This document shows positions 1 to 8,257 of a stretch of 64,000 nt of DNA, one piece after another. The DNA is from Arcticibacter sp. (GTDB taxonomy: Bacteria > Bacteroidota > Bacteroidia > 2-12-FULL-35-15), in NCBI GenBank assembly GCA_021155045.1, contig JAJNQB010000006.1, positions 1 to 64,000 on the forward strand, given 5' to 3'. Position 1 is the stretch's first letter. Every line of letters begins with the position of its first letter. The notes beneath the pieces were generated by a model. The model searched no databases. It was not told the origin of the DNA and saw only the letters and a program-made list of their open reading frames with translations. The translations under genes were made by a program, and so were the position numbers.

Positions 1-171
1 GTAAAAAAAATCGACACTTCATTTAATATTCCTCTACAAGAATTCAAATTGATAAAATCAGAAGGTTTGAAAAACAAAATAAAATATTTAATTAAAGTTG
101 TTTATCGATACAATGTGTTTAATACAAAAAAACTAATTGCCAAGTATGGCTCAAAGCACAAGCAATTATAA
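1..171 (+). CDS. C-terminal end of an unidentified protein (partial)
   Basis: An open frame enters from the left edge in frame 1 and stops at a TAA at 169-171, giving 56 residues with a basic, lysine-rich tail. Only five bases separate it from the next start, so it belongs to the polysaccharide operon that follows. Too little of the protein is visible to name it. A glycosyltransferase or other sugar-modifying enzyme would fit the neighbourhood, but that is a guess from position only. Confidence 0.6.
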   Translation, partial: VKKIDTSFNIPLQEFKLIKSEGLKNKIKYLIKVVYRYNVFNTKKLIAKYGSKHKQL

Positions 172-176
172 GCTGA

Positions 177-1337
177 ATGGGTTCCAATAAATATATTTTT
201 ATTGTTCAAGTAACACGCCAACTATCCATTGACATTATTAATAATTTTGTTGATAATGGTGCTGAGGTAGAACTTATAACTGGTATTGTTGAGCCCAATT
301 ATGCCGACTTAAATTCAAAAGTAAAAGTTAAATGTTTTTTAAAGTATGATAACTCGTCATCGATTAAAAGATTACTAACCTGGTCTGTTTTTACATTTTT
401 GTCTTTTTTTTACGTACTATTTAAATCAAGAAAAAAAGAATTGATTGTTATTACAACTCCTCCTTTTATAGTATTCGTAGCTTTATTATTAAAAAAAATA
501 AGAAATCAAAAATATCATTTAATCATTTGGGATCTATACCCCGATGTTTTAGTGAATTTTAATGTTTTGAGCAACGAATCATTTGCAATAAGAATATGGA
601 AAAAATTAAATAAGAATGCTTTTAATAATTCGGAAAACATATTTACTTTGGGAAAACATTTAGCTGTTGCTATTGAAAAATATACATCCAAACAAGCTAT
701 TGTTATTCAAAATTGGACTAACACAGGCTTTATTAAACCAATTAATCGTGATGAAAACTTATTTTTAAAGAAACACAATCTCTTAGACTCATTTGTTGTT
801 ATGTATTCGGGAAATTTAGGTTTAACTCACAATATTGAAGCTATTGTTGATGCTGCTGAAATCTTGCAAAACAATTCTAAAATTAAATTTGTCATAATTG
901 GCGAAGGAGCCAAAAAAGAAAAGATAGAAAAATCCGTTAGAGAAAAGCAATTGCAAAATGTATTATTGCTTTCATATCAAGAAAAAGAAATGTTACCTTA
1001 TTCTTTAACTGCTGCTGATATCGGAGTAGTTACTTTAAGTCGAGGAGCAGAAAGCATTTCTGTTCCAAGTAAAACATATTATACATTAGCAGCAGGCGCT
1101 GCTGTACTTGCTCTTGCTGAAAAAGAATCAGAATTGAGTTTGCTTATAAAAAAATATGATTGTGGAGTTTCAATAAATAATGCAGATGCTCCAATGGTTG
1201 GTGAATTTATAAATGAAATGTTTATTAATGCTAATGAGTTGAATAAATACAAACAAAATGCAAGAAAGGCTTCTTTCGATTTTTCGCCTCAAAATGCAAA
1301 GCTATATTATGATTATATTTGCAATAAAAAGTCTTAA
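177..1337 (+). CDS. Glycosyltransferase family 4 (WbuB-like)
   Basis: A cytoplasmic, membrane-associated sugar transferase of 386 residues, the usual GT-B length. The C-terminal half carries the nucleotide-sugar binding fold: a VVMYSGNLG strand-loop near residue 210, FVIIGEGAKKE near 240, and a late segment AGAAVLALAEKESEL where the GT4 E-x7-E motif sits. The N-terminal half has a hydrophobic stretch at about 70-110 (LLTWSVFTFLSFFYVLF), typical of WbuB-type enzymes that extend lipid-linked O-antigen or capsule repeats. The gene is two bases before an acetyltransferase and part of a six-gene plus-strand operon. Donor and acceptor sugars cannot be read from the sequence. Confidence 0.85.
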   Translation: MGSNKYIFIVQVTRQLSIDIINNFVDNGAEVELITGIVEPNYADLNSKVKVKCFLKYDNSSSIKRLLTWSVFTFLSFFYVLFKSRKKELIVITTPPFIVFVALLLKKIRNQKYHLIIWDLYPDVLVNFNVLSNESFAIRIWKKLNKNAFNNSENIFTLGKHLAVAIEKYTSKQAIVIQNWTNTGFIKPINRDENLFLKKHNLLDSFVVMYSGNLGLTHNIEAIVDAAEILQNNSKIKFVIIGEGAKKEKIEKSVREKQLQNVLLLSYQEKEMLPYSLTAADIGVVTLSRGAESISVPSKTYYTLAAGAAVLALAEKESELSLLIKKYDCGVSINNADAPMVGEFINEMFINANELNKYKQNARKASFDFSPQNAKLYYDYICNKKS

Positions 1338-1339
1338 AA

Positions 1340-1969
1340 ATGTTTAGAAAAATCTATTTATCACCTTTCGGAATATTTATATCATTGGCTTTAAATCTGC
1401 TTTCCTTTATTAAAAAGCCATTTATGGTATATGGTTATTTTAATAGACCTGATGGAAATTTTTATAAACGCACAAGAATAGGCTCAACAGTAAAATTATT
1501 AGATAAAAAAAAGATTGATATTCAAGATCATGTTTGGATTGGACATTATAGTCTTTTAGATGGCATAGGAGGTATAAAAATTGAAAAGGGAGTAAATATA
1601 GCATCTCATACGTGTATATATACGCATAGTAGCCAAAATGCTATTCGACTGATGGGAGAAAAATTTATTGATACTCCAGCCAAAAATAGAGTAGGTTATT
1701 TAATTGAAGGAGTTACAATAGGAGAATTTACATTTATAGGTACTAGTTGCGTTATTTTACCAGGGACATCTATTGGTAAAGGCTGTATTGTTGGCGCAGG
1801 AAGTGTTGTAAAAGGTAATTATCCAAATTATTCTATTATTGTAGGTAATCCATCTAAAATTATTGGAGATACGAGGAAAGTAGATGAAAAATACTTTAGT
1901 GAAGGTGCTGATTTATCAAACTATTATTCTCCAGAATTTATAAAAGACAATAAATTTAATGTCGTTTAA
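1340..1969 (+). CDS. Hexapeptide-repeat acyltransferase (WbbJ/NodL-like)
   Basis: A 209-residue left-handed beta-helix transferase. Repeating hexapeptides ([I/V]-G-x4) are visible in IGHYSLLDGIGG, VTIGEFTFIG and the C-terminal run VILPGTSIGKGCIVGAGSVV near residues 138-160, followed by the usual IIVGNPSKIIG. Proteins of this type O-acetylate sugars with acetyl-CoA, here presumably a surface glycan unit. The catalytic His is likely in SHTCIYTHSS near residue 90. It is tightly coupled to the glycosyltransferase upstream, and its stop lies inside the first codons of the next gene. Confidence 0.85.
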   Translation: MFRKIYLSPFGIFISLALNLLSFIKKPFMVYGYFNRPDGNFYKRTRIGSTVKLLDKKKIDIQDHVWIGHYSLLDGIGGIKIEKGVNIASHTCIYTHSSQNAIRLMGEKFIDTPAKNRVGYLIEGVTIGEFTFIGTSCVILPGTSIGKGCIVGAGSVVKGNYPNYSIIVGNPSKIIGDTRKVDEKYFSEGADLSNYYSPEFIKDNKFNVV

Positions 1970-3242
1970 ATTTATGACAGAACAATTAAATAAAAGAATT
2001 AATGTTGTATTGACAACACTACTTGCTTTCTTTATTCCATTGTTTCCAAACATTCTCCCTATTTTAATAGTTTTAATTGCTTTAAATTGGCTAATATTCG
2101 TCCCTAATTTCTCAAATAGCTTTGGAGTTATAAAAGACAATAAAGGTTTGCAGTTAATGATACTGCTGTATATTTTTCATGTAATAGGATTGACATATAC
2201 ATCCAATTATTACTTTGCAAGTGAAATATTGGAAACAAAATTTTCTTTTTTGATTATCCCTCTAACCTTTGCTGCTTATTTATATGTAATAAAAACAAAT
2301 TTTTATAAATATCTTAAATTTTTTATTTATGGATGTTTAGCATATTCTTTGTTTTGTTTTGGTTATGCGTGTTATGCATTTTTCAAACCTGTTTATACTG
2401 ATTTGTATGGGGTGTTATACAATTTGGGTGCTAACTATTTTTATTACTCATATTTATCTTCTGTTTTTCATCCGAGTTATATTTCCATGTATTCAATAAT
2501 TGCTTTGTTTGGTATTTTGTATTTAAGCAAAGAAAAAATTATAGCAATAGATTTTAAGTGGATTGCAGCTATTTTATTTTTAAGTTTTTTTGTTTTGTTG
2601 CTGAGTTCAAAAGCTGGATGGATTGGGCTATTGTTATTCTATGTTTGTTGCTTTGTACACTTTGTCAAAAAGAAAAAACTAATATCTATTTTAGGTTTAA
2701 TAATTTTAGTTTTATCCTTTTTCTTAGCTTTAAATGTATATTATACACCTGATTTTTCAAAACGTATTCCTAAAATTGAAACAATAAAAAATGCGATTAA
2801 TGAAAAAGATGGCAATAACCAAACTGTAACCACAGGCTCTGATGGTTCAGGAAGCAGAATATTTGTTTGGAAAGCAGCGGTAGAAATTATAAAGGAAAAC
2901 TTTCTATTTGGTGTCGGCACAGGAGATTCAAAAGATAAAATGCTTCAGAAATACTTGGAAAAAGGAATGCTAACGGAATATAACTTCGGACTAAACTCTC
3001 ATAACCAATTTTTAAATACGGCAATTTCAATCGGAATTTTAGGATTATTGCTACTAATGTCGATGTTTGGACTAACATTTTATTATGGCATTAAATACAA
3101 TGAATTGTTATTGTATAGTTTTTCTCTTATTGTTTCTTTAAATTTACTGTTTGAGTCAATGTTTGAAAGACAATCAGGTGTAATATTCTTTGTATTTTTG
3201 AATACTTTAATTTGTCTGAAATTTTTACCGAATAAAAAATAA
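1959..3242 (+). CDS. O-antigen polymerase/ligase-like membrane protein (Wzy/WaaL type)
   Basis: A polytopic inner-membrane protein of 427 residues with about ten to twelve hydrophobic segments. A large periplasmic loop at about 260-345 holds SGSRIFVWKAAVEI and the segment FGLNSHNQFLN, whose HNxFL motif is characteristic of the Wzy_C/O-antigen ligase family. Such proteins polymerise undecaprenyl-linked repeat units or attach O-antigen to lipid A core; the two activities cannot be separated by sequence. The start chosen overlaps the upstream stop by 11 bases. A second ATG at 1974, just past that stop, is an equally good start. Confidence 0.8.
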   Translation: MSFKFMTEQLNKRINVVLTTLLAFFIPLFPNILPILIVLIALNWLIFVPNFSNSFGVIKDNKGLQLMILLYIFHVIGLTYTSNYYFASEILETKFSFLIIPLTFAAYLYVIKTNFYKYLKFFIYGCLAYSLFCFGYACYAFFKPVYTDLYGVLYNLGANYFYYSYLSSVFHPSYISMYSIIALFGILYLSKEKIIAIDFKWIAAILFLSFFVLLLSSKAGWIGLLLFYVCCFVHFVKKKKLISILGLIILVLSFFLALNVYYTPDFSKRIPKIETIKNAINEKDGNNQTVTTGSDGSGSRIFVWKAAVEIIKENFLFGVGTGDSKDKMLQKYLEKGMLTEYNFGLNSHNQFLNTAISIGILGLLLLMSMFGLTFYYGIKYNELLLYSFSLIVSLNLLFESMFERQSGVIFFVFLNTLICLKFLPNKK

Positions 3243-3245
3243 TTT

Positions 3246-4454
3246 ATGATACCATTTTCACCACCACACATCAATCAAAAAGCTATTGATGAAGTAACAA
3301 AAGTTTTAAAATCAGGTTGGATTACAACAGGACCTAGAACAAAACAATTTGAAAAAGAACTTACTGCTTATTGTGGTAACAAATCAACATTATGCTTGAA
3401 TAGCGCAACAGCTGGACTAGAAATAATGTTACGTTGGTTTGGGGTAAAAGAAGGAGATGAAGTAATTTTACCAGCATACACTTATTCTGCAACAGCAAAT
3501 GTTGTTATTCATTGTGGGGCAAAACCTGTTTTTGTGGATGTAAACCCAGATGATTTCAACATCAATGTTTCGAATATCGAAAAAGCGATTACATCAAAAA
3601 CAAAAGTAATTATGCCGGTTGATTTTGCAGGTTTTCCTTGCGATTATGATGCAATCAATCAATTGGTAGTTAAACATAAAGATAAATTTAAATCAGAATC
3701 CGAAGAACAAAAATTATTAGGACGAATATTAGTTTTATCAGACTCAGCACATTCTTTTGGTGCTTGGTATAAAGGAAAAAGAGCAGGATCATTAACCGAT
3801 GTTTCTGTGTTTTCTTTTCATGCAGTAAAAAATTTAACTACTGCAGAAGGAGGAGGGGTTGCATTAAATTTACCAACTCCATTTGATAATGATGAAGTTT
3901 ATAAAGCATTATGTATAAAAACATTGCACGGTCAAAATAAAGATGCGCTTGCAAAAACGCAAAAAGGAAATTGGAAATACGACATCATTGAAGCGGGTTA
4001 TAAGTGTAATATGACTGATATAATGGCTGCAATTGGGCAAGTTGAATTGGAAAGATATGATTCTGAAACTTTACCAAAACGAAAATTAATTTGTAATAGA
4101 TATTCGGAAGTGCTTTCTAAGTATGATTGGGCACAACTGCCAACAATAAAAGCAAATGATGTGGAAGGATGCTATCATTTGTATCCTTTGAGAATTAAAG
4201 GAGCAACAGAAGTTCAAAGAGATGAAATTATAAAAGAAATATTTAATTTTGATGTATCCGTAAATGTTCATTTTATTCCAGTTCCTATGATGAGTTTTTA
4301 TACTGGTTTAGGATATAATATCAACAACTATCCTACAACCCTTGACAATTACTCTAGAGAAATTTCTTTACCTATTTATTATGATTTAACTGATGAACAA
4401 GTTGAAACTATTGTAAATTCAGTAATCCAATCTGTTCAAAAAGTATTAAACTAA
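3246..4454 (+). CDS. DegT/DnrJ/EryC1-type PLP aminotransferase
   Basis: A 402-residue fold-type I aminotransferase of the sugar aminotransferase family. The opening IPFSPPHINQKAIDEV and KSGWITTGPRTKQFE are family hallmarks. The PLP-anchoring lysine is in FSFHAVKNLTTAEGGG near residue 198, and the phosphate-binding aspartate region VLSDSAHSFGA precedes it. The enzyme would transfer an amino group from glutamate to a 4-keto or 3-keto nucleotide sugar before it enters the glycan. It lies three bases after the polymerase gene and is followed at once by the phosphoglycosyl transferase, so the cluster probably makes an amino-sugar-containing polysaccharide. Confidence 0.9.
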   Translation: MIPFSPPHINQKAIDEVTKVLKSGWITTGPRTKQFEKELTAYCGNKSTLCLNSATAGLEIMLRWFGVKEGDEVILPAYTYSATANVVIHCGAKPVFVDVNPDDFNINVSNIEKAITSKTKVIMPVDFAGFPCDYDAINQLVVKHKDKFKSESEEQKLLGRILVLSDSAHSFGAWYKGKRAGSLTDVSVFSFHAVKNLTTAEGGGVALNLPTPFDNDEVYKALCIKTLHGQNKDALAKTQKGNWKYDIIEAGYKCNMTDIMAAIGQVELERYDSETLPKRKLICNRYSEVLSKYDWAQLPTIKANDVEGCYHLYPLRIKGATEVQRDEIIKEIFNFDVSVNVHFIPVPMMSFYTGLGYNINNYPTTLDNYSREISLPIYYDLTDEQVETIVNSVIQSVQKVLN

Positions 4455-5042
4455 TTGAAAAGGATTTTTGATATTGTTTTTTCTTTTACGGGATTAGTAA
4501 TCCTAAGTCCATTCTTTATTTTGATAGGATTTATAATTGTTATGGATTCTAACGGAGGTGTGTTTTATTTTCAAGAAAGGATTGGTAAAAACAAACAACC
4601 ATTCAAACTTTTTAAATTTCGTTCAATGGCTACCAATGCTGATAAACAAGGATTATTAACAGTAGGAGGAAAAGACAGTAGAATCACAAAGGTTGGTTAT
4701 TATATCAGAAAATATAAAATAGATGAATTACCGCAATTAATTAATGTTCTGATTGGTAACATGAGTTTAGTTGGGCCAAGACCAGAAGTAAAAAAGTATA
4801 CTGATTTATACAACCAAGAACAATTAAACGTATTATCTGTAAAGCCAGGTATTACAGATTACGCAAGTATTGAATTTAGTAACGAAAATGAAATTCTGGG
4901 GAAAGCCACAAATCCAGAAATGGTTTATATAAATGAAATAATGCCAGCCAAACTAAATCTAAATTTAAAATACATTAAAGACCAAAGTTTGCTTACTGAT
5001 TTTAAAATAATTATTAAAACTATTTTAAAAATTTTAAAATAG
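4455..5042 (+). CDS. Initiating phosphoglycosyl transferase (bacterial sugar transferase)
   Basis: A 195-residue monotopic membrane enzyme that loads the first sugar phosphate onto undecaprenyl phosphate. It has an N-terminal reentrant hydrophobic segment (about 7-28), the cationic motif FKLFKFRSMATNAD, the catalytic-domain signature KIDELPQLINVLIGNMSLVGPRPE (residues about 84-107) and VKPGITDYAS. The length is that of the minimal PglC/WcaJ C-terminal domain. No ATG is available: the frame begins with a TTG directly after the stop of the aminotransferase, which indicates translational coupling with a rare start codon. Confidence 0.88.
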   Translation: MKRIFDIVFSFTGLVILSPFFILIGFIIVMDSNGGVFYFQERIGKNKQPFKLFKFRSMATNADKQGLLTVGGKDSRITKVGYYIRKYKIDELPQLINVLIGNMSLVGPRPEVKKYTDLYNQEQLNVLSVKPGITDYASIEFSNENEILGKATNPEMVYINEIMPAKLNLNLKYIKDQSLLTDFKIIIKTILKILK

Positions 5043-5049
5043 CTTTCAA

Positions 5050-6474
5050 ATGATTGATACATTTAACGTACTTCGGCAAAAATATTTTTCTAACATTTAC
5101 TTTTGGATAATTCTTTTTTTTGTTTTGAGGCTTTATGGAATTTCTGATGCGCCTCTTGAATCTGCACATAATTGGAGACAATGCTTTACCAATTCTATTG
5201 CAAGATCTTTCTTTCAAGACAACAACCCATCTGTTTTTTATCCCAAATCAGCAATTTATGGTGATAATTCGGGAATAGTTGGCACTGAATTTCCGTTGTT
5301 TAATTATTTGATTTATTTGATTTCAAAAATATTTGGTTACACTCATTGGTATGGCAGATTAATCAATTTAGTTGTTTCATCAATAGGAATTCTTTTTTTC
5401 TACAAATTAATTAAGAAAATTTTTACCGAAGACTTAGCTTTTTATTCATCAATTTTATTGATGTGTTCATTATGGTTTATCTTCTCAAGAAAATCCATGC
5501 CAGATACTTTTAGTGTGTCTCTTGTTATAATTGGAATTTATTATGGCATAAGCTACTTTGACAGTTTGCGTACTAAACAACTAATATTTTTCTTTTTGTT
5601 TTTCACCTTGGGTTTATTATCTAAAATACCTGCAATTTATATCGCACCCATTTTTCTTTATTATTTATTGAACTTAAAAGTTGAAAAAAAAGCAAAATTT
5701 TATTTTTCTATAACTGCATTATTATCAGTGTCAATTGTACTTTTTTGGTATTTCAAATGGGTACCCCATTTAGAAAGTATTGATGGTAATAAACTTTATT
5801 TTCCGAGAAGCATAGCAGAAGGAACGATAGAGATATACCAAAACAAATGGAATTTACTGGAGAAGTTTTATTTTTCTTCTCTGCAGAGCTTTATAGCATT
5901 CTTTTTCTTTTTAATTGGACTTTATTACTTTCTTAAAAGAAAAATTGATTTACTGTTTTATATTTTTATAATTGTAAATGTTATTTTTACGTTTTTTATA
6001 ATAAAAACAGGTGTTGTGTTTCCTACTCATTCTTATTATATCATACCATACACACCTATTATGGCATTATTTGTTGGTTATGCACTTGTTAAGTTTAATA
6101 ATTATAAGGCGAAAATATTGTTTGTTTTTTTTATTATTTCAGAAGCTTTATTAAATCAACAAAACGATTTTAGAATTAATAATAAAGAATTAGCAAAATT
6201 GCGATTAGAAAATATTGCTACCCAAATTTCGAAAACAACTGACTTAGTGGCTTCAAATGGAGGAGAAAGTCCACAAATGTTATATTTTATAAATAGGAGA
6301 GGATGGCGGCTGAATAATAATCAAGTTCACAATCCAGGATTCATACAATCTATAACTAATAAAGGGTGCAAATTTCTTTTTTTAAATAAAAATGAATTAA
6401 ATTTATCCGAAAGTAATTTAGATTACAAAAAAGTTTATTCAGATGATGATTTTGTAGTGTATAAACTGAATTAA
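5050..6474 (+). CDS. GT39/ArnT-like membrane glycosyltransferase
   Basis: A 474-residue polytopic protein with around ten hydrophobic segments. It resembles dolichyl-phosphate-mannose mannosyltransferase/ArnT-type GT-C enzymes: a first periplasmic loop with acidic and aromatic residues (ESAHNWRQCFTNSIAR near residue 37) and a second with GTEFPLFNYLIY. GT-C enzymes use polyprenyl-phosphate sugars on the periplasmic face. It is the last gene of the polysaccharide operon, seven bases after the phosphoglycosyl transferase. Substrate unknown; a flippase-like role is less likely. Confidence 0.7.
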   Translation: MIDTFNVLRQKYFSNIYFWIILFFVLRLYGISDAPLESAHNWRQCFTNSIARSFFQDNNPSVFYPKSAIYGDNSGIVGTEFPLFNYLIYLISKIFGYTHWYGRLINLVVSSIGILFFYKLIKKIFTEDLAFYSSILLMCSLWFIFSRKSMPDTFSVSLVIIGIYYGISYFDSLRTKQLIFFFLFFTLGLLSKIPAIYIAPIFLYYLLNLKVEKKAKFYFSITALLSVSIVLFWYFKWVPHLESIDGNKLYFPRSIAEGTIEIYQNKWNLLEKFYFSSLQSFIAFFFFLIGLYYFLKRKIDLLFYIFIIVNVIFTFFIIKTGVVFPTHSYYIIPYTPIMALFVGYALVKFNNYKAKILFVFFIISEALLNQQNDFRINNKELAKLRLENIATQISKTTDLVASNGGESPQMLYFINRRGWRLNNNQVHNPGFIQSITNKGCKFLFLNKNELNLSESNLDYKKVYSDDDFVVYKLN

Positions 6475-6475
6475 A

Positions 6476-7003
6476 ATGAAAAAATTAAAAAACGAAGAAT
6501 TAGGTCGCATTTCTGTTAATGAGTTTAGAGAAGCTGTAAAAACACCTGTTATTATAGTTTTGGATAATGTGAGAAGCTTAAATAATGTTGGTTCTGTTTT
6601 TAGAACAGCTGATGCTTTTTTAATTGAAGCTGTTTATCTATGTGGAATTACAGGTACACCACCAAATAAAGAAATTCAAAAAACAGCTTTAGGTGCTACT
6701 GATAGTATTGCTTGGAAGCATTTTAAAAAAACTACTGATGCAATTGAAGAGCTTAAGAAAAAGAACTATTTAGTCTATTCTATCGAACAAGCAGACTCTG
6801 CTATTATGCTTAATAATTTTATGCCTAGCAGAAATCAAAAAATTGCAATTATTTTTGGTAATGAAGTAAAAGGAGTAGAGCAGGAGGTTATTGATATGAG
6901 TACTGATGTTATTGAAATTCCGCAGCTAGGAACAAAACATTCATTAAATATTGCGGTAAGTGTTGGTATTGTGATGTGGGATTTATATTTAAAAATTAAA
7001 TAA
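6476..7003 (+). CDS. SpoU/TrmH-family RNA 2'-O-methyltransferase
   Basis: A 175-residue SPOUT methyltransferase that puts a methyl group from S-adenosylmethionine on a ribose 2'-OH of tRNA or rRNA. The three SpoU motifs are all present: LDNVRSLNNVGSVFRTAD (motif 1, about 29-46), IIFGNEVKGVEQEV (motif 2, about 124) and IPQLGTKHSLNIAVSVGIV (motif 3, about 148-166). Bacteroidota TrmH proteins of this short size lack the N-terminal L30e-like domain. It starts two bases after the GT39 gene and ends convergently with cinA, overlapping it by eight bases. Confidence 0.9.
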   Translation: MKKLKNEELGRISVNEFREAVKTPVIIVLDNVRSLNNVGSVFRTADAFLIEAVYLCGITGTPPNKEIQKTALGATDSIAWKHFKKTTDAIEELKKKNYLVYSIEQADSAIMLNNFMPSRNQKIAIIFGNEVKGVEQEVIDMSTDVIEIPQLGTKHSLNIAVSVGIVMWDLYLKIK

Positions 7004-8255
7004 GTTCTAATTCTTTTCGCAACATATTTAATGCAGCATTTGCTGTTTTTTGAATATTTCGTTCTCTATTATTTCCAAATAAAAATTTTTCTGAAATAAT
7101 TTTTGTTGGTGTTGCAACAGCAATCCAAACCGTACCAACTGGTTTTTCATCAGTTCCTCCGCTAGGTCCAGCAATACCTGAAGCTGAAATAGAAAAATCT
7201 GTTTTATACTTTTCTTTTATTGCTTTTGCCATTTGCTCTACTACTTTTTTACTTACAGCACCTTCCTTTTCTAAAATTTCTTTTGGAACATTTAGTTCAT
7301 GCTCTTTTATTTCATAAGAGTAAGATATAACAGAACCCATATAATATTTAGAACTTCCAGCAACTTTTGTTATTAAATGTGAAATGTAACCCCCTGTACA
7401 ACTTTCTGCTGTGGATAATGTCTTGTTTTTTTGAGATAATAGCTTACCAACAATATGTTCTAGTGATTCTCTTTCTTCTCCGTAAATTTCATAACCATAA
7501 ATATACTCTGAAATCAATTCTTGTAATTCATTAATTTTATTTTCAACATTTTGTTTCAATAAAGATTCATTTTCACCTACTGTGCTAAGGCGTAAACGTA
7601 CTATTCCTGGCGATGGCAAATAAGCTAATTTAATATTTACTTTTTTCAAACTATCTTCCCAATCTGATATCAATTCCGACAAAAACGACTCTCCTAAACC
7701 TTGTGTCAATACCGTTTTGTGATAAATAAATGGCAATTTAAAAGATGCCTTTAGTTTAGGAACTATTTGCTCTTTCATCATAGCTTTCATTTCATAGGGA
7801 ACGCCTGGCATAGAAACAAAAATTTTACCTTCAACATTAAACCACATCCCAGGAGCTGTTCCATTATGGTTTCGAATTACTTCACAAATCTCTGGTACTT
7901 CAGCTTGTAATCTATTTATTGGAGTAACTTCTTTTTCATATTGAGCGAAAAGGTTTACAACATCTTGATATGCTTGTTCATCAAAACGCATTTTACAATT
8001 AAAATATTCGGCAAGTGTTTTTTTTGTGATATCATCTTTCGTTGGTCCAAGCCCTCCAGTAATTAAAACGACATCAACTCTTGATTTAGCTTCATTTAAA
8101 GCGTTTATTATATCTTCTTTTCTATCGGAAATAGTTGTGATTTGTTTTATACTTATCCCATTCATATTGAGCAATTGTCCAATAAAAGCTGAATTCGTAT
8201 CAACAATTTGTCCGATTAAAATTTCATCACCAATGGTAATTATTTCTACTTGCAT
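6996..8255 (-). CDS. cinA: CinA-family protein, nicotinamide-nucleotide amidase
   Basis: A full-length 419-residue CinA with two domains. The N-terminal molybdopterin-binding-like domain (about 1-170) has the opening EIITIGDEILIGQIVDTN, VLITGGLGPTKDDITK and SMPGVPYEMKAMM. The C-terminal PncC domain (about 260-415) has the deamidase signature TAESCTGGYIS and GIAGPSGGTDEKPVGTVWIA. In characterised homologues the pair hydrolyses ADP-ribose and deamidates NMN, recycling pyridine nucleotides. It lies three bases downstream of the S46 peptidase gene on the same strand. Confidence 0.93.
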   Translation of the reverse strand: MQVEIITIGDEILIGQIVDTNSAFIGQLLNMNGISIKQITTISDRKEDIINALNEAKSRVDVVLITGGLGPTKDDITKKTLAEYFNCKMRFDEQAYQDVVNLFAQYEKEVTPINRLQAEVPEICEVIRNHNGTAPGMWFNVEGKIFVSMPGVPYEMKAMMKEQIVPKLKASFKLPFIYHKTVLTQGLGESFLSELISDWEDSLKKVNIKLAYLPSPGIVRLRLSTVGENESLLKQNVENKINELQELISEYIYGYEIYGEERESLEHIVGKLLSQKNKTLSTAESCTGGYISHLITKVAGSSKYYMGSVISYSYEIKEHELNVPKEILEKEGAVSKKVVEQMAKAIKEKYKTDFSISASGIAGPSGGTDEKPVGTVWIAVATPTKIISEKFLFGNNRERNIQKTANAALNMLRKELELI

Positions 8256-8257
8256 AA